From assembly GCF_014596525.1 (NCBI RefSeq), contig NZ_MSJP01000096.1, positions 1 through 64,000 of the forward strand: a stretch of DNA of 64,000 nucleotides. The letters are read 5' to 3'. Positions 30,217 to 39,044 of the stretch are shown here, in pieces. The number at the start of each line of letters is the position of its first letter. Position 1 is the stretch's first letter. The notes below the pieces were generated by a model that was not told the DNA's origin, did not search any database, and worked only from the letters and a program-made list of their open reading frames with translations. This DNA is from Streptomyces sp. CBMA291. GTDB lineage: Bacteria > Actinomycetota > Actinomycetes > Streptomycetales > Streptomycetaceae. The position numbers and the translations under genes are program-made.

Positions 30217-31339
30217 GAGCACGGCGGCACGCGACTCTCGGAAGCCGCAGACCTCTCTCGGCTCACAGGCCCCGCAGGCCCCGCAGGACTCACCAAGCCC
30301 GCGGGACTCCCCCGACTCGCAGAGCCCGCGCCGCCGGTTCCTCGGTGTTCCGCTGCTCGCCGTCCTCACCGTACTGATCGCCCTCTCCGCCCTCGCTTTC
30401 GGCCGCTATGTGGTGCCGCTCAACGAGGTCGTACGGCTGCTCGCCGGGCAGTTCCTCCCCGTCGACCGCACCTGGACCGGCACCGAGGAGACGGTCGTGC
30501 TCGACGTCCGGCTGCCCCGGGTCCTGCTGTCCCTGCTGGTCGGCGGGGGACTCGCGCTCGCGGGCGCCGCCCTGCAAGGTGTCTTCCGCAATCCGCTGGT
30601 CAGCCCCGACGCCCTCGGGGTGGCCTCCGGAGCCTCCTTCGGCGGAGTCCTCGCCATGCTGCTCGGGACCGGCGCGTTCGGCGTGGTGGGCGGTGCCTTC
30701 GGGTTCGGGCTCGTGGCCCTCGCGATCGTCATGCTGATCGGACGGCTGGGCGGGGGAAACCAGATCCTGATGATCGTTCTTGGCGGCACCGTCACCGCCG
30801 CCTTCTTCAGCGCCCTGGTCTCCTTCGGCAAGTACGTGGCCGACCCGGAGTCCGAACTGCCCTCGATCGTCTTCTGGCTCCTGGGCTCCCTGTCCACCGC
30901 CACCTATCCGAAGGTCGTCACGGCGGCGGTCCCGGTGCTGCTCGGCGCCGCCGTGGTGTTCGCCCTGCGCTGGCGCCTGAACGTCCTCTCGCTCGGCGAC
31001 GAGGACGCCACCGCGCTCGGTGTGCCGCCGCGGCTGACCCGCGGAGTGTTCCTGTGCGCCGTCGCCCTGATGACGGCCGGCTCGGTCGCCGTCGCCGGTC
31101 TGGTCGGCTGGGTCGGTCTCGTCGTCCCCCATCTGGCCCGTCTGGTGACCGGCAGCGACCATCGGCTGCTGCTGCCCGCGGCGTTCCTCATCGGCGGCTC
31201 CTACCTCACCGTCATCGACACCCTCTCCCGGACGCTGACCGCCTCGGAGATGCCGCTCGGCATCCTCACCGCGATCATCGGCGCCCCGTTCTTCATCGCC
31301 CTGCTCGCCAGGTCGCGCAACCGGATGTGGTCCCCGTGA
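30197..31339 (+). CDS. Iron-siderophore ABC transporter permease, FecCD family
   Basis: This encodes 380 residues from ATG 30197, overlapping the binding-protein gene by 20 bp. A disordered Ser/Pro/Gln-rich N-terminal tail of about 45 residues precedes a typical FecCD permease with nine to ten membrane segments: RLPRVLLSLLVGGGLALAGA, FRNPLVSPDALGVASGASFG, and the coupling region GLVGWVGLVVPHLARLVTG. A single permease gene implies a homodimeric channel. It ends in a GTGA overlap with the ATPase gene. Confidence 0.93.
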   Translation: MTASAPESTAARDSRKPQTSLGSQAPQAPQDSPSPRDSPDSQSPRRRFLGVPLLAVLTVLIALSALAFGRYVVPLNEVVRLLAGQFLPVDRTWTGTEETVVLDVRLPRVLLSLLVGGGLALAGAALQGVFRNPLVSPDALGVASGASFGGVLAMLLGTGAFGVVGGAFGFGLVALAIVMLIGRLGGGNQILMIVLGGTVTAAFFSALVSFGKYVADPESELPSIVFWLLGSLSTATYPKVVTAAVPVLLGAAVVFALRWRLNVLSLGDEDATALGVPPRLTRGVFLCAVALMTAGSVAVAGLVGWVGLVVPHLARLVTGSDHRLLLPAAFLIGGSYLTVIDTLSRTLTASEMPLGILTAIIGAPFFIALLARSRNRMWSP

Positions 31340-32205
31340 GCCGAACCCGGCCGACCGGCACCGCCGTTGCGAAGGACCGCGCCCAGGCCGGCCGCCCCTC
31401 CGCCGCCGCGCCCGGCCCGGTCATCGAGGCCCACGCGCTCGGACACCGCTACACGAAGGACCGATGGGTCTTCCGGGGCGTCGACGTCTCCGCCCACCGG
31501 GGCCGGGTGCTCGGGGTCCTCGGCCCCAACGGCCGGGGCAAGTCGACGCTTCTGCGGCTGCTCGCCGGACTGGCCCGGCCCACGGAGGGAAGCGTCACCA
31601 CCCACGCGCCCGTCGCGTACGTCCCGCAGTCCCACGCCGCCCCGTTCGCCTACTCGGTCACGGACATGGTGCTGATGGGCCGATCCCGGCACATCAAGGC
31701 GTACACCACACCCGGTCGCCGCGATCGGGCCCTCGCCGCCGAGGCCCTTGAGCGCGTCGGCATCGCGCACATGGCCGACCGCTCGTACACCGAACTGTCC
31801 GGTGGAGAGCGCCAGATGACGCTGATCGCGCGGGCGCTCGCCGCCGAGTGCCAGGTGATGGTCCTCGACGAACCGGTCTCCGCGCTGGACCTGCGCAACC
31901 AGGCCCGGGTGCTGACCCTTCTCCAGGAACTCGCCGGGTCCGGTCTCGGCATCGTCCTGACCACCCATCACCCGGACCACGCCCTGCACCTCGCCGACGA
32001 CGCCGTGCTCGTACTGGGCCCGGACGACGTCCGTACCGGTCCGGCCGCCGAACTCCTCGACGCGGCGGCGCTGTCCGAGCTGTACGGCCTCCCCGTCACC
32101 ACCGTCCGGGTCGAGGGCCCTCGCGGCCCCCGGACCAGCGTCGTCCCCGACCTCGGTCCCACCCGTACCGCCCCGCTCCCCTCTCCTCAGGAGGCTCCCG
32201 TATGA
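31336..32205 (+). CDS. Iron-siderophore ABC transporter ATP-binding protein
   Basis: This encodes 289 residues from GTG 31336, which overlaps the permease TGA. It has Walker A GPNGRGKST, where Arg takes the place of the more common Ala/Ser, a Q-loop YVPQSH, ABC signature LSGGERQ, Walker B MVLDEPVSALD and switch histidine TTHHPDH. It is a FecE/FepC-type ATPase that energises siderophore import. The start codon is supported by translational coupling; no independent ribosome site is needed. Its TGA overlaps the next ATG. Confidence 0.93.
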   Translation: MSRTRPTGTAVAKDRAQAGRPSAAAPGPVIEAHALGHRYTKDRWVFRGVDVSAHRGRVLGVLGPNGRGKSTLLRLLAGLARPTEGSVTTHAPVAYVPQSHAAPFAYSVTDMVLMGRSRHIKAYTTPGRRDRALAAEALERVGIAHMADRSYTELSGGERQMTLIARALAAECQVMVLDEPVSALDLRNQARVLTLLQELAGSGLGIVLTTHHPDHALHLADDAVLVLGPDDVRTGPAAELLDAAALSELYGLPVTTVRVEGPRGPRTSVVPDLGPTRTAPLPSPQEAPV

Positions 32206-32834
32206 GTTCCGTCCGTGTCGTCACCATGGGGCTCCCCATGGGTCCGCCCGCCGGGCTGCCCGCCGAACCGCTCGATGTGTACGACCTGTCCGAGGAGCTG
32301 CTCCTGAGCGGCGGGATCAAGGGCCTGTCGCTTGTGAACACGGTTGACCAGATTTTCCTCGAACGGCAGGCACCACTGCTTGAGCGCTTCGTGCGTGGTG
32401 GGGGCCGGATCCTGGTCAACGGGCACGTCGTACGCCCCTTCCTGCCCGGCCTTTCCCCGTGGCGGGCGCTGGATTACCACGGTCCGGACGATCTGCGGAT
32501 CAGCCCGGTCACCCCGCATCCGGTCTTCGAGGGCGTCGACTACCTCGAACTCCTCTACCGCACGGGCGTGCCCGGCACCCCGACCGGCGACGACCTCGCG
32601 CGTCTGGGCGTGGCCGGGTTCTACGGCCGGGGGTACCACTCCCGCGTGCCCGAGGGCGGCACCGTACTCAACGGCATCGGCCCGCACGCACTGCCGATCG
32701 ACGTCCTCTATCCGCTCGGCGAGGGCTTCGTCATGGCCCACGCCGGGAACGACCTGTCCCTGTTCAGCGACCCCGACCGTTCCACTCGGTCGCTCGGACC
32801 CCGTCTGCACGCCTGGCTGGAGGGCACCCTCTGA
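32202..32834 (+). CDS. Uncharacterised protein of iron-regulated operon (GATase1/ThuA-like fold suspected), first
   Basis: This encodes 210 residues from ATG 32202, overlapping the ATPase stop (ATGA). There is no signal peptide or membrane segment. The pattern (a beta strand, then RFVRGGGRILVNGHVVRPFL, HPVFEGVDY, VLNGIGPHALPIDVLYPLGE) resembles glutamine-amidotransferase-like/ThuA-type flavodoxin folds, in which a sheet surrounds a ligand pocket. No catalytic Cys triad is apparent. Fixed linkage to the siderophore transporter suggests a cytoplasmic role in iron release or ligand sensing, but this is inference. It looks structurally related to the gene that follows. Confidence 0.7.
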   Translation: MSSVRVVTMGLPMGPPAGLPAEPLDVYDLSEELLLSGGIKGLSLVNTVDQIFLERQAPLLERFVRGGGRILVNGHVVRPFLPGLSPWRALDYHGPDDLRISPVTPHPVFEGVDYLELLYRTGVPGTPTGDDLARLGVAGFYGRGYHSRVPEGGTVLNGIGPHALPIDVLYPLGEGFVMAHAGNDLSLFSDPDRSTRSLGPRLHAWLEGTL

Positions 32835-33487
32835 TGTACCGAATCGGATTCCTGCACGGCGGCTCCTTCAGCCAGCTGACCACGCTCACCGACCCGGCGG
32901 TCCGGCTCTGGCGTCCCCGCGAGATCTATCTCCCGGACGCCACCCAGCGCGATTTCGCCGACCTGGACGTCCTCTTCGTCTCGGACCGGCTGCACGCCCG
33001 GCTCCTCGCCGGTGCGGTGCCCTGGATCCTCCAGGTCGCCGAACACGGCGGCACGGTCGTCGTCCTCGGCGAGAACGGCACCTGCGACTGGGTCCCCGGG
33101 CTGCGGGGGCTGCGGCCCGCCGAGACCAATTTCTGGTGGTGGCGCGCCCCCGGCGGCGACAACGGCGTCCGCAGGTCGGGCGAGGGGCACGAGGCCTGGG
33201 ACCATCTCACCGAGCGGGCCGTCCGCTGGCACTACCACGGCCTCCTGGAACCCCCGGCCGGCGCCACCGTCCTGGCGTACACCGACCTGGAGCAGGAGGG
33301 CGACCCCGCCACCCGGCAGGTCCTCCTCTACGAGGACCGGGTCTCCACCCCCGGCCGACTGATCGTCACCACGATGGACCCGGTGTACCACCACGGCTCC
33401 CGCTTCATGCCGGGTGCGACCCAACTCCTCTACGGGCTCCTGCGCTGGACGGCCACGACGTCCGTTCCGGCGGCGGCCACGGGGTGA
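32834..33487 (+). CDS. Uncharacterised protein of iron-regulated operon (GATase1/ThuA-like fold suspected), second
   Basis: This encodes 217 residues from ATG 32834, overlapping the previous stop by one base (TGATG). It shares a layout with its neighbour: IGFLHGGSFSQLTTLTDP, then LDVLFVSDRL, EHGGTVVVLGENGTCDWVPG, a Trp-rich segment (NFWWWRAPGGDN) and GRLIVTTMDPVYHHGSRFMP. The fold again suggests a GATase1/ThuA-like sheet. Histidines and acidic residues near the C terminus could bind metal. No family name was recognised. It is the last gene of the five-gene iron-box operon. Confidence 0.7.
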   Translation: MYRIGFLHGGSFSQLTTLTDPAVRLWRPREIYLPDATQRDFADLDVLFVSDRLHARLLAGAVPWILQVAEHGGTVVVLGENGTCDWVPGLRGLRPAETNFWWWRAPGGDNGVRRSGEGHEAWDHLTERAVRWHYHGLLEPPAGATVLAYTDLEQEGDPATRQVLLYEDRVSTPGRLIVTTMDPVYHHGSRFMPGATQLLYGLLRWTATTSVPAAATG

Positions 33488-33546
33488 CGGCACGGGCGCG
33501 GTGGGGGCGTGCGCAGCGGAGGCGTACGCGACGGGGGCCCGCCCGG

Positions 33547-34245
33547 TCACCGGGCCGGAGGCGCGGGTGTCGGTGCGGTGTGCCAGTGGGTGGTGGCGTC
33601 GATGTTGGCGGTGGCGCTCAGAGCCGCACGGTCGGCGTGGCCGCCGCGCAGTGCGACGAGGAGGTCTTCGTGGCCTCGGGGGTCCGCGCCGTCGAATCCC
33701 GGCTCCGCCCAGTGGGCCGCCATGGAGCGGCGCAGGGCAGGGCCGAGGCCGGTGTAGAGGTCGCCGAGCAGGGTGTTCCCGCTCGCTGCGGCGACAGCCT
33801 GGTGAAAGGCGTGGTCGGCTTCGATCCAGGCGTCCTGGTCCCGGCGCTCCCAGGCGGCGGCGCGCCGGGCGAGCAGTTCTCCGAGCACGGAGAGCCGGTC
33901 GGGGGTGATGCGGAGGGCGGCCAGGCGGGCGGCTTGCGCGTCCAGTGCCTGACGTACTTCGAGGACGTCGCTCAGTTCGCTGTCGAGGCGCTGGAGGGCG
34001 CCGGACAGTTCGCTGGTGGCCCGGACATAGGTGCCGTCGCCCTGGCGGACCTGGAGCAGCCCGGCGTGGGCGAGGGCGCGGACCGCCTCGCGCAGGGTGC
34101 CGCGCGCGACACCGAGCCGCTCGATCAGCGCGGGCTCGGGCGGGATGCGGGAGCCGACGGGCCAGCGTCCGGAGGTGATCTCGCCACGCAGACCCGCGAT
34201 GACCTCGTCGACGAGCGCGGGGCGGCGGGCTGAGGCCAGGGCCAT
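33547..34245 (-). CDS. GntR-family transcriptional regulator, FadR/FCD type
   Basis: This encodes 232 residues from ATG 34245, preceded by GAGGGAG; the open frame reaches 34317 but the upstream part lacks a ribosome site. The N-terminal winged helix is typical of GntR (LRGEITSGRWPVGSRIPPEP, ERLGVARGTLREAVRALAHA, GLLQVRQGDGTYV). The C-terminal FCD domain has its metal-ligand pattern (DHAFHQAVAAASGN and a later His in RGHEDLLVAL). It is divergent from an MFS transporter gene, and the 138-bp gap contains an inverted repeat, so it probably represses that transporter until a small carboxylate or related ligand binds. Confidence 0.88.
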   Translation of the reverse strand: MALASARRPALVDEVIAGLRGEITSGRWPVGSRIPPEPALIERLGVARGTLREAVRALAHAGLLQVRQGDGTYVRATSELSGALQRLDSELSDVLEVRQALDAQAARLAALRITPDRLSVLGELLARRAAAWERRDQDAWIEADHAFHQAVAAASGNTLLGDLYTGLGPALRRSMAAHWAEPGFDGADPRGHEDLLVALRGGHADRAALSATANIDATTHWHTAPTPAPPAR

Positions 34246-34361
34246 GGAGGCTCCCTCGGATACGTGGGGACGGTTTCGGATGCGGGGGAACCGTTCCGGA
34301 TGCGGGGCGGGTGCCATCGGACGTGCGGAGGGCGCTTTCCAGGATAGCCACCTGATGATTG

Positions 34362-34381
34362 GACGTTAAAGGTCAGACGTC
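34362..34381. promoter_or_regulatory. Inverted repeat before MFS gene, candidate GntR operator
   Basis: GACGT and ACGTC are separated by TAAAGGTCAG in the gap between the divergent GntR and MFS genes, ending 2 bp before the proposed ATG. The tight spacing would make transcription start within or before the site. Confidence 0.35.
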
Positions 34382-34383
34382 TT

Positions 34384-35616
34384 ATGTTTGCCCGCATGCC
34401 ACTGACCCATCGCTCCCCCGGGAGCACCCGTGCCCCGATGACCCGATCCCGTGCGACCTGGCTCGTCGGCGCCGGCATCGTGCTGATCGCCTTCAATCTG
34501 CGCCTGAGCGTGAGCAGCGCCTCGGCTCTGCTGGAGCCGCTGCGGGAGCGGATCGGCTTCGGCCCGGTGGTGGCCGCCCTGGTGCCCACCCTGCCGACCC
34601 TTTGCTTCGCGGTCATGGGAGCGTGCGGCGCTCTGCTGGCCCGGCGCGTGGGGACCGAGCGGGCCGTTCTGCTGGCCCTCGCGGCGTTGTGCGCGGGGGT
34701 GGCGGTGCGCGCGGTGCCCGGCACGGCGGCGCTGCTGACCGGGACGCTGCTCGGGTCGGCCGGGCTGGCCCTGTGCAACGTCCTGCTGCCTGCCGTGGTG
34801 CGTACGCATTTCTCCGACCGGGTCGCCCTGCTTACCGGGCTCTACACCACGACGATGGCCCTGGGCTCGGCGGTGGCCGCCGCCGCCGCGGTGCCGCTGG
34901 CCGACCTCGTCGGCGGTCCGTCGGCGGGGCTGGCCCTGTGGGCGTTGCCCGCGCTGCTCGCCCTGGTGGTGTGGAGCGGGGGCCGGAGGTCCTGGGCGGC
35001 TGCGGCGCCGGCGGCGGCGGAGCCGGGCGTCTCGGCCTGGAGCATGGGGCGGACCCGGTTCGGGCTCCTGGTCACGGCGTTCTTCGCGCTCCAGTCGCTG
35101 AACAGCTACGCGGTGATCGGCTGGCTGCCCAGCATGCTCTCCGACCAGGGGCTGGACAGCGGCCGGGCCGGGGCGCTGCTCGGTCTGATGCTGGCCGTGG
35201 GAGTCCCGTCGACCTTCGTCCTGATGCCGCTGACCCGGAGCCCGGGAAGGCTGCGGCTGGCGTTCGTCCTCGTGGGGGCGTCGCTCGTGGCCGGTTTCTG
35301 CGGTCTGCTGCTCGCGCCCCTCGCCCTGCCCGCGCTCTGGGCCGTCCTGACCGGTCTGGGACTCGGGGCGTTCCCGCTCGTCCTCGCCGTCATCGGCATG
35401 AGCGGTCGCGGCGCCCGGCAGACGGCGGCGCTGTCGACGTTCGCCCAGAGCACGGGCTATCTGGTGGCGTCGGCGGGCCCGTTCGGCGTGGGACTGCTGC
35501 GGTCGGCCACCGGCGGTTGGAGCCTTCCGCTGACCGTGCTGATCCTGCTCGCCCTGTTCCAAGTCCTGGTCGGGCTGGCTTTGACGAGGGCGCGGGCCGA
35601 CGGGGCCGACGCGTAG
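34384..35616 (+). CDS. MFS transporter, CynX/NimT-like
   Basis: This encodes 410 residues if the ATG at 34384 is used; ATG 34396 or 34438 (MTRSRATW, with GGGAG upstream) are alternatives, and no ribosome site precedes 34384. About 12 membrane segments are visible. The N terminus (IVLIAFNLRLSVSSASALL) and the following PLRERIGFGPVVAALVPTLP match the CynX/NimT group of cyanate or nitroimidazole-type transporters. The motif between halves is replaced by a short Ala-rich loop. The divergent GntR regulator is the likely controller. Substrate is unknown. Confidence 0.82.
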   Translation: MFARMPLTHRSPGSTRAPMTRSRATWLVGAGIVLIAFNLRLSVSSASALLEPLRERIGFGPVVAALVPTLPTLCFAVMGACGALLARRVGTERAVLLALAALCAGVAVRAVPGTAALLTGTLLGSAGLALCNVLLPAVVRTHFSDRVALLTGLYTTTMALGSAVAAAAAVPLADLVGGPSAGLALWALPALLALVVWSGGRRSWAAAAPAAAEPGVSAWSMGRTRFGLLVTAFFALQSLNSYAVIGWLPSMLSDQGLDSGRAGALLGLMLAVGVPSTFVLMPLTRSPGRLRLAFVLVGASLVAGFCGLLLAPLALPALWAVLTGLGLGAFPLVLAVIGMSGRGARQTAALSTFAQSTGYLVASAGPFGVGLLRSATGGWSLPLTVLILLALFQVLVGLALTRARADGADA

Positions 35617-35914
35617 GCCGCTCCTTCGGGACGGCCTCACAGGTGGTTCCCCGCGGGCCGGAGGCGACGAGGAGCCCGTCCGTGCACAGTTCCCGCAGGA
35701 TCCGCCCGGCCTCCGCTTCCGGATCCTGGCCGTCTTCCCACGTGAAGCTGCGGAGAATGGTGCCCATGAGTCACGTTCAAGCCAAGGCTCCGGCCCCCGA
35801 AGCGACCACGTCGCGGGACGCCACAGGCTCCCGCGCTCTCCCCCTCCAAAACACCCATGGGCTCTCAAACTGGTGATCGACATCAGGGAAGTTATGGCTA
35901 TGATCTTCCGCAGC
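35617..35914. other. Intergenic region, possible small minus-strand frame
   Basis: This stretch separates the MFS gene from the tRNA-like element. A minus-strand frame starting at ATG 35767 has a protein-like first 45 residues (MGTILRSFTWEDGQ..., then EAGRILRELCTDGLLVAS) but has no stop before running antisense into the MFS gene. It could be the start of a decayed gene. I do not call it as a gene. Confidence 0.35.
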
Positions 35915-35987
35915 AAGGCCGTAGCGCAGAGGTCGTCGCGCCCACGCATCGAGCTGGAGGACGTCGGTTCGAATCCGACCGGTCTTG
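35915..35987 (+). tRNA. tRNA-like element with unusual anticodon arm
   Basis: The acceptor stem AAGGCCG/CGGTCTT pairs over seven positions with one G-U, and extends to nine pairs with flanking bases. TA follows, then a D stem GCGC/GCGC with loop AGAGGTCGTC. The T arm GTCGG-TTCGAAT-CCGAC is perfect. The anticodon region (35942-35958) is 1-2 nt short: the best stem is CCA(C)GC/GCTGG with a bulged C and a small loop ATCGA, so no anticodon can be assigned. CCA is not encoded. It is either a degenerate tRNA or a tRNA-like RNA. Confidence 0.55.
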
Positions 35988-36045
35988 CGCCTGCTTGCTG
36001 TCGACGTGGACGCCGGGCCCCGGCGGAGGACCCGGTGGAGTGGTG

Positions 36046-37188
36046 ATGGACCAGCCGACAACGCCCGTACGCTGTCCCGCGATCGAGCATCCCGATCTGC
36101 CGCTCGCCGATCCCGCGCTGCTCTCGCCGCTCCTCGACCGGCTCGCCGACGCGCGGCCCGTCGCCGAGGACGAAACGTTTCCGCTCGGCACCCTGCGCGC
36201 CGACGGCCGGGTGGACCTGTGCAAGCAGGGGCTCGGTCCCGAGGGCGCCGCGCGTCTGCTGCCCGTGGCCGCCGCCTCCCCGCACGCCACGCATCTGCTG
36301 CTCGGCACCGACTCCCTCGGCGACGAGGGCGCCCGGCACGTGGCCGACGTCCTGGCCGCCGAGGCCGGACACGGCATCCGGACCCTGTACCTCGGCTGCA
36401 ACCGCGTCGGCCCGGACGGCGTGACCGCCCTCGCCGGTGCGCTCGCCGAGGACACCACGGTGCGGGCCCTGTGGCTCAAGCGGAACCCGGTCACGGCGGC
36501 CGGCGCCCGTACCCTCGCCGCGCTCCTGCGCCGCAACGACACCCTCCGTACGCTCGACCTCGTCAACTCCGGCATCGGCCCCGAGGGCGTACGGGTCCTC
36601 CTGGACGCCCTCCTGGACCGCGAGGCCCCGCTCGAACGTCTCTTCCTCGGCGGCAACGGGCTGACCGCCGCCGACGCCCCGCTCCTCGCCGCCCTCGTCC
36701 GGGACGCCGGGGTCCGCGAGCTGTACGTGCCGGCCAACCACCTCGGCGACGAAGGCACCGCCGCCCTGGCCGCCGCCACCGACCCTGCCCGGCCCGTGCG
36801 GCTCGGCCTCGGCGGCAACGGCATCGGCCCCCGGGGCGCCCGCGCCCTCGCCGACGCCCTCGGCGGCATCGAGACCCTGGACCTCGGCCGGGCCATGTCC
36901 GAGCGCAGCCTCGGCTCGCCCGGCAACACCACCGGCGACGACGGCGCGCGGGCACTGGCCGCCGCCCTCCCCGGCAGCCCCCTGCGCCGCCTCGAACTGC
37001 GCCACACCGGCATCACCGGCCGAGGCGCCAGGAACCTGCTCGCCGCGCTCCCCGAAGGCCACCGTCTCGAATACGTGGGCCTCGGCCCCGGTACTCCGCG
37101 CCGCCTCAAGCGGTCCTTCGCCGAGAGGCTGCGGCCCGTTCGGCCGACCCACCCCGATCTGAAGGCCATCGGGAGCGTGTACCGGTGA
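36046..37188 (+). CDS. Leucine-rich-repeat protein (ribonuclease-inhibitor-like repeats)
   Basis: This encodes 380 residues from ATG 36046, with GGAG 5 bp upstream. After a 40-residue leader the protein is built of repeats of about 26-30 residues with the pattern L..L.L..N.IGP.G..AL (for example RTLYLGCNRVGPDGVTALAG, RALWLKRNPVTAAGARTLAA, RTLDLVNSGIGPEGVRVLLD). This is the ribonuclease-inhibitor/NLR type of LRR. There are about eight to nine repeats, no signal peptide and no enzymatic domain, so it is probably a cytoplasmic interaction or sensor module. Its stop overlaps the GTG of the ankyrin gene, the first of three close couplings in this operon. Confidence 0.88.
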   Translation: MDQPTTPVRCPAIEHPDLPLADPALLSPLLDRLADARPVAEDETFPLGTLRADGRVDLCKQGLGPEGAARLLPVAAASPHATHLLLGTDSLGDEGARHVADVLAAEAGHGIRTLYLGCNRVGPDGVTALAGALAEDTTVRALWLKRNPVTAAGARTLAALLRRNDTLRTLDLVNSGIGPEGVRVLLDALLDREAPLERLFLGGNGLTAADAPLLAALVRDAGVRELYVPANHLGDEGTAALAAATDPARPVRLGLGGNGIGPRGARALADALGGIETLDLGRAMSERSLGSPGNTTGDDGARALAAALPGSPLRRLELRHTGITGRGARNLLAALPEGHRLEYVGLGPGTPRRLKRSFAERLRPVRPTHPDLKAIGSVYR

Positions 37189-39044
37189 CCGCCCGTCCGG
37201 TACCGCCCGGCGGCCTCTCCCCCGAGGACGCTTCCGCCTGGGCCCGCATACGCCGTCACGCCGTTCCCCGCTGGATGATCGAACGGGCCACGGAGGCCCG
37301 GGAGTCCGGCGACTGGCGGGCGGCCTGCGCCGTGGCCGCCGTGGACGTGCCCGACGACCTCGATCCCGAGCGGACAGCCGACCGGTACGGCGCCGAGGTC
37401 GCCTCCCGTCTCGCCGACGACCTGCGGCACCTGGCGCCCGACCTGCTGCGCTGGCACCTTCCCCGGACGCTCGGCGGACACACCACCCTCGCCTGCTGCC
37501 GCCGTGTCGTCCTCGCCGCGTACGGCGCCGAAGGCCCGGTCCTGTCCCTGACGAACACCCCGATGCTGGCCGGACCGCAGCGGCTCGCACTGCGTTTCGG
37601 CCCGGCCACCGGGCCCGGGGAGGACATGCTCCACGGGCTCCCGTACGCCACCGAGGACTGGACCGCCGCCCGCCGCCTCTGGGACGCCCGCCACTCCGGC
37701 GAACTGCGCTGGAGCGCGGGCGCCGTCGACGCCCCCGGCTCGGGCTCCGGCGGCCGGTTGCCGTTCCTGCGCCCCGACGGCACGCCCCTGCACTCCGGCG
37801 AACTGCCGGACGAGGCCCCCGACGGCTCCGATCCGACCGTCCTCGCGGAATGGATCGCGGTCCTCCAGGCACGCGGCGAGCACACCGAGGCGTACGCCGC
37901 CGCCGGGATCGACCTCGACCTCACTCCGCCGCCGCAGGGCCCGCGCTCCTACCAGCGGATCGACGTCGCCTGGCTCGCCTCGTTCGTCGCCCCCGACCTC
38001 ACCCGGCTGGCCCCGGAGATCCTGCGCCTCGCCCAGGCGGGACGCGGGTCGCGTTTCCGCATCCACCCGCAGTGGCGCAGCCATCTCCGTATCGAGTCCG
38101 ACCCGGGCGCCCCCGGTGGAACCCCCCTGCGCGTCACCGGCCACGAGTACGGCCAGGAGGACGGTGTCCCGCTCCTGCCCACGTACGCCTGGCAGCGGCT
38201 GCCCGACATCGGGCTGCTGCGGGCGGGCCGGATCCGGCCCGAGGAACTGCACCCGCTGGTGGCCGCCGCCCTCTTCCCGGACGCCGGGGCCGTGACAGGA
38301 CCGCCCGCCCCTCGTGCACCCGAACCCGTCAGGGTCCGCTGCGGCGGTTCCTGGCACGAGGTCGTGTCGCGCGACGGCGTCCTCCAGGGCCCGCACACCG
38401 AACAGGAACGGCAGCGCGAGCTGGCCCTGCGCGCCTTCGGCGGCTCCATCAGCGGCTGCTTCGCCACCCAGGCGGCGTGGGCCGACGGCGAACGGCTGCC
38501 ACGGGGCCTGACGGAGCAGCGGAACGCGCTGTTCCTGCACGCCCAGCACGGTGACGCGCCCGCCGTCCTCGCCCTCCTCGACGCCGGTACGGACCCGTTC
38601 GTCCGCGACCGCAGGAAGCGGGGGCTGCTGCACGTCCTGCCGCTCCTCGACCACCGGGAACTGCTGCCGAGGCTGCTGGCCGCCGGACTCGACCTGGAGG
38701 CGAAGGACCGGTCGGACCACACCCCGCTCCAGTGCGCCGTCCACGAAGGCGGCTCCGCCGACCTGGTCGGGGACCTGCTGGCCGCAGGGGCAAGGATCGA
38801 CGTCGTCGACGAGACGGAACTGTCCCTCGCCCAGGTGATCCGCCGCTACCAGCGGACCGACCTGATGTTCCTGCGCCGACGCGTCCTGAAGGAGCATCCG
38901 GGCATCGGCTCCGACTGGTTCGACTCCCACATGGACGAACGGGACTCCTCCGAGGGCTCCCCCGACGTCGACTGGGACGCGGAGGATCCGGCGGATGCGG
39001 GCCCCGAGAAGACACCCGCAGACGCCGAGGACACCCGCCCATGA
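37185..39044 (+). CDS. Ankyrin-repeat protein of LRR-MoxR-VWA operon
   Basis: This encodes 619 residues from GTG 37185, overlapping the LRR stop (GTGA). The first 450 residues form an unrecognised domain with two similar halves: MIERATEARESGDWRAACAV with LADDLRHLAPDLLRWHLPRT, and later VLQARGEHTEAYAAAGIDLD with FVAPDLTRLAPEILRLAQAG. This suggests an internal duplication. Near residues 470-560 are ankyrin repeats (RNALFLHAQHGDAPAVLALL, DRSDHTPLQCAVHEGGSADL). The C terminus is acidic. It is likely a soluble scaffold or client-binding protein for the ATPase encoded next. It ends in ATGA overlap with the MoxR gene. Confidence 0.82.
   Translation: MTARPVPPGGLSPEDASAWARIRRHAVPRWMIERATEARESGDWRAACAVAAVDVPDDLDPERTADRYGAEVASRLADDLRHLAPDLLRWHLPRTLGGHTTLACCRRVVLAAYGAEGPVLSLTNTPMLAGPQRLALRFGPATGPGEDMLHGLPYATEDWTAARRLWDARHSGELRWSAGAVDAPGSGSGGRLPFLRPDGTPLHSGELPDEAPDGSDPTVLAEWIAVLQARGEHTEAYAAAGIDLDLTPPPQGPRSYQRIDVAWLASFVAPDLTRLAPEILRLAQAGRGSRFRIHPQWRSHLRIESDPGAPGGTPLRVTGHEYGQEDGVPLLPTYAWQRLPDIGLLRAGRIRPEELHPLVAAALFPDAGAVTGPPAPRAPEPVRVRCGGSWHEVVSRDGVLQGPHTEQERQRELALRAFGGSISGCFATQAAWADGERLPRGLTEQRNALFLHAQHGDAPAVLALLDAGTDPFVRDRRKRGLLHVLPLLDHRELLPRLLAAGLDLEAKDRSDHTPLQCAVHEGGSADLVGDLLAAGARIDVVDETELSLAQVIRRYQRTDLMFLRRRVLKEHPGIGSDWFDSHMDERDSSEGSPDVDWDAEDPADAGPEKTPADAEDTRP

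Noticed and set aside
35390..35767. Minus-strand frame with a protein-like first 45 residues
   Set aside because: It runs antisense to the MFS transporter without a stop and becomes low-complexity; at most a decayed gene start.
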